From assembly GCA_030042885.1 (NCBI GenBank), contig JASHYW010000112.1, forward strand, positions 1 through 5,838: DNA of 5,838 nt, written 5' to 3'. How positions within the stretch are numbered: the first letter of the stretch is position 1; each line of letters starts with the position of its first letter. The notes under the pieces are model-generated. The model was not told the origin of the DNA and did not search any database. It saw only the letters and a list, made by a program, of their open reading frames with translations. This DNA comes from Streptosporangiaceae bacterium (lineage in GTDB: Bacteria; Actinomycetota; Actinomycetes; Streptosporangiales; Streptosporangiaceae). A program made the translations under genes and the position numbers. Positions 1 through 4,804 of this stretch are shown here, piece after piece.

Positions 1-429
1 GATGACACGGGGCAGGAACGGAAGCACGCGTTTCCGTTCGGCGGAAAAAAGACCCTCCGAGGCCAGCTGGCGGCGCAGCCGTTCCAGCCGGGCGAGCAGC
101 TCGCCCACGCCCACCGCCCGGATCTCGAGGGCGGTCAGGGCGAACGAGCCCCGGTTGGCATTGAAGTCCGGCCGGGCCCAGACCACCACCCTGGCCCCTT
201 CGCCGGGCGGCGGCTGGGCGGCGTCGAACACCTGCCGGGTGCAGATGACCCGCACCGACACGGCCGCTACCGGGTCGCGCAGGGTCACGAACACCGCGCT
301 GCCGCGGACGGCGCACTCGGCGATCTGGCCCTCGACCCAGACCCGGCCGAGCCGGCCGATCCACCCGCCGACCAGCGCCAGGACGGTGCGGACGGGAACG
401 GGGGATTCGGCCGAGGACTCGAGCGCCAC
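1..429 (-). CDS. xseA: Exodeoxyribonuclease VII large subunit, N-terminal part (runs off the left edge)
   Basis: Catalytic large subunit of exonuclease VII, which with XseB degrades single-stranded DNA to oligonucleotides in the cytoplasm. The 143 codons visible begin at a GTG and stay open to base 1. They cover the N-terminal OB-fold DNA-binding domain, with the family hallmark WVEGQIAE at residues 31-38 and a following VFVTLRD strand. The visible part ends in ERKRVLPFLPRVI, which leads into the nuclease domain; the remaining part of a protein usually near 400 residues lies outside the window. The GTG shares its G (base 429) with the TAG stop of the upstream gene. A GGAGG at 444-440 lies 10 nt ahead, so translational coupling is likely. 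xseB would be expected next downstream, beyond the edge. Identification is firm; the start rests on the overlap and ribosome binding site. Confidence 0.93.
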   Translation of the reverse strand, partial: MALESSAESPVPVRTVLALVGGWIGRLGRVWVEGQIAECAVRGSAVFVTLRDPVAAVSVRVICTRQVFDAAQPPPGEGARVVVWARPDFNANRGSFALTALEIRAVGVGELLARLERLRRQLASEGLFSAERKRVLPFLPRVI

Positions 430-1037
430 TAACCGCCGGCCTCCAGCTTGGCGATCCGGCGCTCGAACATGGCGATGACGTCGGCGCGCGCGGCGTGCGC
501 CCTCTCGTACTCGGCCATCTGGTTGACCTGCGCGGCGTCGAGGTTCCGCAGCCGGGCCCGCAGTGAGGCGACGGACAGCTCGTCGTAGTTCGGCAGCGGG
601 GCGCCCGCCTCCTCGGCGGCCGGTCCATCGGCGGCCACCGGAACCTCAGCAGTCACCGGGACGTCAGCGGCCGGGGTCGTGCCGCCCGCACCGGCTCCGG
701 CTTGGCCGAGCAGCCGGACGTTGCCGGTCTTGTCCAAGTCCCTGGCCTCCGGCGCCTTCTCGGCCGGCACCGCCTTCGACGCCTTCGCCGTCTGGGCCGG
801 CACCGCCTTCGCCGTCTCTGCGGCTGGCGCCGTCTCTGCGGCTGGCGCCGCCTTTGGCGTCTCTGCGACCGTCTCCGAACGCTCCGGCCCGCGAGCCTGC
901 GGGACCTGCTGGCCCGGGGGTGTCTTGTTCAAGAGCTTGTCCGTAATGAGCAGCAGCTGCCCGATCCCGGCGAAAACGCCTCGCAGTGCCTGCGCCGGCA
1001 GTTCCTTTACGCGTTCACTGACCTGCGGCACGCGCAT
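429..1037 (-). CDS. Ala/Pro-rich protein, lipid-droplet-associated-protein-like (Rv1109c-type)
   Basis: A 202-residue protein in three parts. Residues 1-38 form a short amphipathic or hydrophobic N-terminus (VFAGIGQLLLITDKLL). Residues 39-148 are a low-complexity Ala/Pro/Glu/Thr/Lys linker with repeated APAAET and KAVPA units. Residues 149-202 are a compact C-terminal domain (YDELSVASLRARLRNL, then YERAHAARADVIAMFERRIAKLEA). That C-terminal domain resembles the conserved tail of small actinobacterial proteins encoded between xseA and ispH, including M. tuberculosis Rv1109c and a Rhodococcus lipid-droplet protein. The family link comes from motif memory and gene position; a role in lipid-droplet or membrane association is inference. 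The ATG at 1037 is preceded by a purine-rich GGGAGAGAGAG stretch. The stop overlaps the xseA start by one base. There is no signal peptide or clear transmembrane helix. Confidence 0.8.
   Translation of the reverse strand: MRVPQVSERVKELPAQALRGVFAGIGQLLLITDKLLNKTPPGQQVPQARGPERSETVAETPKAAPAAETAPAAETAKAVPAQTAKASKAVPAEKAPEARDLDKTGNVRLLGQAGAGAGGTTPAADVPVTAEVPVAADGPAAEEAGAPLPNYDELSVASLRARLRNLDAAQVNQMAEYERAHAARADVIAMFERRIAKLEAGG
811..846. repeat. 18-bp perfect tandem repeat, two copies, inside the Ala/Pro-rich gene
   Basis: GCCGTCTCTGCGGCTGGC occurs at 811-828 and again at 829-846. On the minus strand it encodes two consecutive APAAET hexapeptides (residues 64-75). The unit is six codons long, so copy changes would keep the frame. 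A related 17-bp repeat at 762-778 and 795-811, spaced 33 bp (eleven codons), encodes the KAVPA units. The linker appears to have grown by in-frame duplication. Confidence 0.85.
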
Positions 1038-1187
1038 GTCACACTCTCTCTCCCTTTCGAACGGGACCTTCCGGCGCCCAGGCCGCTTCTCGGCGTTCCC
1101 GGGCGTGTCGCTGTCAGCCAGCGCGTGGTCCCTGCCGGGTAATCTTCGCGCCTTCTGCCCCGGTGGGCAACTTGTCCCGGTCCGTGA

Positions 1188-1245
1188 GAATCCGGCGCGC
1201 CGCGGAGGAGGACGGAGGATCCGGCGCGTCGCGGAGGAGGACGGA
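1188..1245. repeat. Imperfect 29-bp-period tandem repeat, two copies
   Basis: Bases 1190-1216 and 1219-1245 are 27-bp copies differing at a single position (C at 1200, T at 1229). Each carries the purine-rich block GCGGAGGAGGACGGA. The second copy ends on the A of an ATG (1245-1247), placing a strong Shine-Dalgarno-like GGAGGAGG (1233-1240) at ideal spacing. The first copy has GG in place of TG and makes no start. This could be a simple local duplication or part of a leader element. Confidence 0.85.
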
Positions 1246-1283
1246 TGAGGAGCAGGCGCCCCGGCGAGGTTCCTCTAGAACCC

Positions 1284-1300
1284 GGGCCGGGCGCCGGCCC
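1284..1300. other. Perfect 7-bp GC stem-loop
   Basis: GGGCCGG (1284-1290) pairs perfectly with CCGGCCC (1294-1300) around a GCG loop. There is no T tract on either side, so it is not a classical intrinsic terminator. It sits in the leader of the plus-strand membrane-protein frame. In DNA this GC-rich such a hairpin may be chance. Confidence 0.45.
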
Positions 1301-1364
1301 AACCTGTGGTCCGGGCCGGCTACGTTTACGTCCGGTTTATCCGTGTCTGCCGGTGATTCCGGCC

Positions 1365-1374
1365 GGAAGGGAAG
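1365..1374 (+). promoter_or_regulatory. Probable ribosome binding site for the frame starting at 1383
   Basis: A purine-rich GGAAGGGAAG lies 8 nt before ATG 1383 at acceptable Shine-Dalgarno spacing. It favours 1383 over the in-frame ATG at 1245. The segment between those two starts has weak G/C bias at the third codon position and many prolines, unlike the sequence after 1383. Confidence 0.5.
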
Positions 1375-1828
1375 TACTCGCGATGAGCTGCCCAGGCGTT
1401 CGCTACGCCAGCTGCGGCCGCGGTGGTTCCGCAGCCACGCTGGCCGTGACCGGAATCGTGGCCCTCGCCGCCTGGTGGGCCTTCGAGAATCTCGTGGCCG
1501 TCATCATGACGGTGGCCGTGAGCCTGGTTCTGTCGGTCGCCGTGGTGAGCCTGCTCGCACGGGCCATGAACAGGCGCGAGGCCAGGATGGGGCTAAGACT
1601 GGCATCCTGGCGCCAGGCCGGGCTTCCCGGGCCCCGACGCGAGCGCCGGGCGGTCGCTGGGGACTTGCACCTGCACTTCCATGGCCTTCCGGACACGGAC
1701 GCGGCCGCGGCCGCGGCCATCATCCGCCAGGCCATCAGCGGCCCCATCGGTGACGCTGTTCCGGGCGACACCGTGGCCGCCCAGGCCGTTCCCGTCGATG
1801 CCGTCGATGCCGTCGCCGCCGGGGTCGG

Positions 1829-1872
1829 CCGGCACCTCCCCGCGCTTCCGCCGGCACCTCCCCGCGCTTCCG
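1829..1872. repeat. Exact 22-bp tandem duplication
   Basis: Bases 1829-1850 and 1851-1872 are identical, both starting CCGGCACCTCC and ending GCGCTTCCG. Because 22 is not a multiple of three, the second copy shifts the reading frame of the membrane-protein gene at 1383. The exactness of the copies suggests a recent slippage event. Confidence 0.92.
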
Positions 1873-1911
1873 GCGGGGCCAGTCATGAGCCGGCAGTGGA
1901 TGCCCGGCATC

Positions 1912-1945
1912 CTGGACGCCCTGGCCAGCGTGCTAGCGTCGAATT
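1912..1945 (+). promoter_or_regulatory. Predicted leaderless promoter of ispH
   Basis: TAGCGT at 1934-1939 fits the actinobacterial -10 consensus TANNNT. It is followed by exactly 6 nt and then the A of the ispH ATG at 1946, so the start codon would be the transcript's first bases. A weak -35 candidate, CTGGAC (1912-1917), lies 16 bp upstream of the -10. No Shine-Dalgarno sequence precedes the ATG, which supports a leaderless mRNA. The transcription start is inferred from spacing only. Confidence 0.6.
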
Positions 1946-2953
1946 ATGGCTAGCTCACACGCGCCGGAACAGCCCGCCCGACGCCGGGTCCTGCTCGCCA
2001 AGCCGCGCGGCTACTGCGCCGGCGTGGACCGGGCCGTGCAAGCAGTCGAGATGGCCCTGGACAAGTTCGGGCCGCCGGTCTACGTCCGCAGGCAGATCGT
2101 GCACAACACCCACGTGGTCAGCTCGCTGGAAGAGCAGGGCGCGATTTTCGTCACCGAGGTCGACGAGGTGCCGCCCGGCGCGGTCGTGGTGTTCTCCGCG
2201 CACGGTATCGCCCCGGAAGTCCGCCGGGACGCCGAGCGGCGGGGACTGCACGCGATCGACGCGACCTGCCCGCTGGTCACCAAGGTGCACAACGAGGCGC
2301 GCCGGTTCGCCGCCAGGGATTACGACATCCTGCTCGTCGGCCACGCCGGGCACGAGGAGGTCGTCGGCACCTCGGGCGAGGCCCCGGCCCGGGTCCGCCT
2401 GGTCGACGGCACGGACAGCGTGGCGGACGTCCAGGTGCGGGACCCGGCCAGGGTGGTCTGGCTCTCCCAGACGACCCTGTCGGTGGACGAGACCGCCGAG
2501 ACGGTCAGCGCGCTGCGCGAGCGGTTCCCGGACCTGCTCGACCCGCCCAGCGACGACATCTGCTACGCGACCCAGAACCGTCAGGCCGCGGTGAAGGTCA
2601 TCGCGGCCCAGGCCGACCTGGTCATCGTGGTGGGGTCGCCGAACTCCTCCAACTCCGTCCGCCTGGTCGAGGTGGCCAGGGATCACGGTGCCTCCGCCGC
2701 CTACCTGGTCGATGACGCAGGCGAGGTCGACGAGCGCTGGCTCGACGGGGTGACGACGGTCGGCTTGACCAGCGGCGCCTCAGTGCCGGAGGAATTGGTG
2801 ACCGCCGTGCTTGGCAAGCTCGCGGACTGCGGGTTCGGCGCCGTGACCGAGGTCGAGGCGGTCCAGGAGGATATGACGTTCGCCCTGCCCCGCGAGCTCA
2901 GGCCAGGCCGTCCGGAGCCGCGCCAGGACCGCGCTAGGACCGTCCGGGCCTGA
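1946..2953 (+). CDS. ispH: 4-hydroxy-3-methylbut-2-enyl diphosphate reductase
   Basis: Last enzyme of the MEP (non-mevalonate) isoprenoid pathway, reducing HMBPP to IPP and DMAPP with an Fe-S cluster in the cytosol. The 335-residue protein has all family landmarks. The three cluster cysteines are C24 ([11 protein letters not shown]), C108 ([11 protein letters not shown]) and C206 (ICYATQNRQ). Substrate-site residues are H53 (VHNTHVV), H136 and the essential acid E138 ([11 protein letters not shown]), S234-S235-N236 (SPNSSNS) and S279 ([11 protein letters not shown]). Length is slightly above the E. coli enzyme, through a short N-terminal extension and an Arg/Pro-rich tail (about residues 313-335). 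The ATG at 1946 is supported by the leaderless promoter spacing and by family length. The 3' end overlaps the convergent membrane-protein gene by 20 bp, leaving no room for a terminator between them. Confidence 0.97.
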   Translation: MASSHAPEQPARRRVLLAKPRGYCAGVDRAVQAVEMALDKFGPPVYVRRQIVHNTHVVSSLEEQGAIFVTEVDEVPPGAVVVFSAHGIAPEVRRDAERRGLHAIDATCPLVTKVHNEARRFAARDYDILLVGHAGHEEVVGTSGEAPARVRLVDGTDSVADVQVRDPARVVWLSQTTLSVDETAETVSALRERFPDLLDPPSDDICYATQNRQAAVKVIAAQADLVIVVGSPNSSNSVRLVEVARDHGASAAYLVDDAGEVDERWLDGVTTVGLTSGASVPEELVTAVLGKLADCGFGAVTEVEAVQEDMTFALPRELRPGRPEPRQDRARTVRA

Positions 2954-3377
2954 AGGGGCGGTATCCGCGGCCGATGGCGACCACGATGGTGAGCGCCGTG
3001 CCGGTGAACAGCCAGGGGGCCAACGTCCCCAGCGTGACCAGGATTCTCTCCGCGGCCAGGAAGCCGCTCGGGGCGGTGATCAGCTCCGCGCACACCGACC
3101 CGGCCAGGAACAGCAGCGGCGGGCACACCACCAGGGCCCGCAGGCCGCTGGTCCTGGTGTGGTAGGTGACCGCGCCGCACCCGCAGACGAACGCCGCGCC
3201 CGCCAGCGTCCCCCAGCCGGTCCAGGCCGCTATCAGCAGGATCGCGAAGCAGAACCCGAACAGCACCACGATCGCGCCGCGCCCGGTGAGCCGGAGCGTT
3301 CCCGCGGGTTCCAGGCGGGGCGGACGCTGGGCGGTCCGGCCCGGCGCCCTGGGGGTCGGGGTTCGGGTCTGCGTCAT
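2934..3377 (-). CDS. DUF6542-type four-helix membrane protein
   Basis: A 147-residue protein with a Pro/Arg-rich cytoplasmic N-terminus (1-30), then [10 protein letters not shown] leading into four predicted transmembrane helices near 34-52, 55-72, 80-100 and 112-136, and a short basic tail. The pattern ([62 protein letters not shown]) matches my memory of the actinobacterial DUF6542 family, which is typically encoded beside ispH, as for Rv1111c. No biochemical function is known to me. Its ATG overlaps the rmuC stop (ATGA, 3374-3377) without a good Shine-Dalgarno sequence of its own, which suggests translational coupling to rmuC. Its stop lies within the convergent ispH gene. The domain assignment is from pattern memory; the membrane topology is plain from the sequence. 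Confidence 0.85.
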   Translation of the reverse strand: MTQTRTPTPRAPGRTAQRPPRLEPAGTLRLTGRGAIVVLFGFCFAILLIAAWTGWGTLAGAAFVCGCGAVTYHTRTSGLRALVVCPPLLFLAGSVCAELITAPSGFLAAERILVTLGTLAPWLFTGTALTIVVAIGRGYRPFRPGRS

Positions 3378-4627
3378 CGGGCCGCGCGCACCAGCCCGAC
3401 GCTCGCCGCGGGCGCCGCCTGCTCGATCTCCGCGGGACCGCTGGGGACCAGCTCGGGGGCGGACAGCGCCCGTGCCGTCTCCGCCACCGGCTCCGGCCCG
3501 GCCAGCTCCGCGCCGGTGACGCCGAGCTCGTTCAGCCGCCTGGCGCTGACCAGCACCCGGCTTTCCAGCGAGCCGGCCGCCTGGTTGTAGGCAGCCACCG
3601 CCGTGGTCAGCGCGCGACCCAGGCGGTCCACGTGCCTGCCGAGACCGGACAGCCGGTCGTACAGCTCACGGCCGAGGTCGAACACGGCCCGGGCGTTGTC
3701 CGCCAGCGCCTCCTGCTGCCAGGCGTACTGGGCCGTGCGCAGCATCGTGACCAGCGTCGTCGGGGTGGCGATGTGGACCTTGCGGGCCAGGGCGTGCTCC
3801 AGCAGCCCGGGGTCACGTTCCAGCGCCGGGGCCAGGAACGCCTCGCCCGGGATGAACAGGATCACGAACTCCGGCGACGGGGACAGCGCCGCCCAGTAGG
3901 CCTTGCCGGCCAGCCGGTCCACGTGGTCCCGCAGGTGCCGCGCGTGCGCGTCCATCCTGACCGCGCGCACCTCCCCGTCGCCGGATTCCGCCGCCTCCAG
4001 GTAGGCGGCCAGCGACACCTTGGAGTCCACGACGATGTTCTTGCCGCCCGCCAGCCGCACCACCATGTCCGGCCGCTGTGTGCCGTCCGCGGAACTCACC
4101 GCGACCTGCTCGGTGAAGTCGCAGCGCGCGCTCATCCCGGCCAGCTCGACCACCCGGCGTAGCTGCAGCTCGCCCCAGCGGCCCCGGGCCTCCGGCCGCC
4201 GCAGCGCGGTGACCAGCGCCTGGGTCTGGATTCGCAGTTCCTCGGAGGTCTGCCGGGCCAGGGCGACCTGAGTGGCCAGCTCGGCCTGCGAGCGGGCCCT
4301 GGTCATGTCCGACTCCCGCAGCTGCTCCTCGACCCGGGCCAGGGTCTCCTTCAGCGGGCCGACGAGATGCTCGACCGCCGCGCGGCGGGTCTCGAGCTCG
4401 CTGGAGGCGTGCGCGTTCGCCGCCTGCAGCCGTCCCTCCGCCACCTCGAGGAACCGGGCGGTGCTGGCGTCGAGCGCCTCCGCGGACAGCGCCTGGAAGC
4501 GGTCGGCCAGCTGGCCGTTCAGGTCCGCGGCGGCGGCCGCCAGCCGCCCCCGGGCGAACAGGTACCCGATCGCTGCCCCGATGACGATCCCGAGCAGCAG
4601 GCCGGCAAGCAGCGAGATCGCACTCAT
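3374..4627 (-). CDS. rmuC: DNA recombination protein RmuC
   Basis: RmuC proteins are membrane-anchored, predicted PD-(D/E)XK-type nucleases; in E. coli RmuC limits inversions at short inverted repeats. From ATG 4627 the product has 417 residues. An N-terminal anchor helix spans about 4-24 (LLAGLLLGIVIGAAIGYLFA), a long Ala/Glu/Arg coiled coil spans about 28-145, and the RmuC domain runs from GRWGELQLRRVVELAGM (149-165) to about 368. Key motifs are RPDMVVRLAGGKNIVVDSKVSL, whose D187 and D201-S202-K203 fit the nuclease core, then FIPGEAFLAPAL (258-269), ATPTTLVTMLRT and AYNQAAGSLESRVL. An Ala/Pro/Glu-rich tail follows. An in-frame GTG at 4672 would add 15 residues; I prefer 4627 because it directly precedes the anchor helix, but neither start has an ideally spaced ribosome binding site. 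It forms a two-gene unit with the DUF6542 gene. Confidence 0.93.
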   Translation of the reverse strand: MSAISLLAGLLLGIVIGAAIGYLFARGRLAAAAADLNGQLADRFQALSAEALDASTARFLEVAEGRLQAANAHASSELETRRAAVEHLVGPLKETLARVEEQLRESDMTRARSQAELATQVALARQTSEELRIQTQALVTALRRPEARGRWGELQLRRVVELAGMSARCDFTEQVAVSSADGTQRPDMVVRLAGGKNIVVDSKVSLAAYLEAAESGDGEVRAVRMDAHARHLRDHVDRLAGKAYWAALSPSPEFVILFIPGEAFLAPALERDPGLLEHALARKVHIATPTTLVTMLRTAQYAWQQEALADNARAVFDLGRELYDRLSGLGRHVDRLGRALTTAVAAYNQAAGSLESRVLVSARRLNELGVTGAELAGPEPVAETARALSAPELVPSGPAEIEQAAPAASVGLVRAAR

Positions 4628-4672
4628 ATGCAGCGATGATGTCACTCCGCGGGACAAACCTCCCGCCGCCAC

Positions 4673-4804
4673 GCCGGGCCCGGCCGAATGTCCCGCTCCG
4701 GCCGGCCGCCGTAGCCGACGCCGCCGCCGAGGCTCCTGGCGTTCTTTTTGATGCCGAACGGTCCGTGGTCCCAGCCCCTCTCACCTGCGTGTGAGAATAG
4801 GGCG
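4673..4804. other. Divergent intergenic region between rmuC and the TPP-enzyme gene
   Basis: About 130 bp holding the promoter and possible operator of the rightward gene at its right end. A short T-rich run (TTCTTTTT, 4742-4749) stands out from the GC-rich surroundings but lacks a hairpin before it. I find no convincing rmuC promoter; CATCAT at 4641-4636 on the minus strand is only a weak -10 candidate. Confidence 0.5.
4779..4804 (+). promoter_or_regulatory. Predicted leaderless extended -10 promoter with overlapping inverted repeat
   Basis: GAGAAT (4793-4798) with an upstream TGT (4790-4792) makes an extended -10 element (TGN plus hexamer). It is followed by exactly 6 nt before the ATG at 4805, again the leaderless arrangement. 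No clear -35 is seen. A perfect 6-bp inverted repeat, TCTCAC (4779-4784) and GTGAGA (4791-4796) around CTGCGT, overlaps the -10, as a repressor operator would. No regulator gene is visible in the window, so operator function is inference. Confidence 0.5.

Larger units (their letters stand above)
1038..1382. other. Divergent intergenic region with a tandem repeat and a hairpin
   Basis: About 345 bp between the minus-strand gene starting at 1037 and the plus-strand reading frame starting at 1383. It should hold the promoters of both directions, but I find no convincing -35/-10 pair on either strand. TACGTT at 1321-1326 fits a bare -10 pattern without a good -35. The visible structures are the 29-bp-period repeat (1188-1245) and the stem-loop (1284-1300). 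Short open frames exist on both strands, but they have poor codon bias and no recognisable protein, so I do not call a gene here. Confidence 0.6.
1383..1953 (+). pseudogene. Putative small two-helix membrane protein, C-terminal frame broken by a 22-bp duplication
   Basis: From ATG 1383 the frame looks coding: 84 of the first 100 codons end in G or C. It encodes two hydrophobic helices (about residues 17-34 and 37-59), a basic segment (60-90), then LHLHFHGLPDTD (95-106) and an amphipathic Ala-rich stretch ending IIRQAISGPIGDAV. I do not recognise a named family or function. As written, this frame has no stop until 2594, deep inside ispH, which is implausible for a real gene. An exact 22-bp tandem duplication (1829-1850, 1851-1872) shifts the frame; with one copy removed, the frame continues as [26 protein letters not shown] and stops at TAG 1951-1953. 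That gives 182 residues and an 8-bp overlap with the ispH start. The first 149 codons are unaffected, so a functional N-terminal part is possible. A recent mutation, slip-reversible variation or an assembly error would all fit. Confidence 0.5.

Noticed and set aside
2..478. 158-codon plus-strand frame at the left edge
   Set aside because: It is Ser/Arg/Thr-rich shadow sequence; the minus strand carries the real xseA N-terminus.
1172..1191. TTGTCC and GAGAAT as a -35/-10 promoter pair
   Set aside because: The spacing between the hexamers is only 8 bp, far below the usual 16-18 bp.
1114..1302. Short minus-strand ORF in the divergent intergenic region
   Set aside because: The 62-residue Arg/Ser/Pro-rich product crosses the tandem repeat and hairpin, with no coding bias or recognisable motif.
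1709..1726. GCGGCC run as a regulatory repeat
   Set aside because: It is simply the in-frame alanine codons of the Ala-rich helix and needs no other explanation.
1245..2594. Long plus-strand frame of 449 codons read as a single protein
   Set aside because: Its second half overlaps ispH in another frame. After about 1850 it becomes Arg/Ser/Pro/Thr-rich shadow sequence. Only the part from 1383 to about 1828 looks coding.
1955..2686. 243-codon minus-strand frame opposite ispH
   Set aside because: It is an antisense shadow of a firmly identified ispH, with no plausible promoter, ribosome binding site or protein motif.
4742..4749. T-rich run as an intrinsic terminator
   Set aside because: No stable hairpin directly precedes it on either strand, and both flanking genes point away from it.
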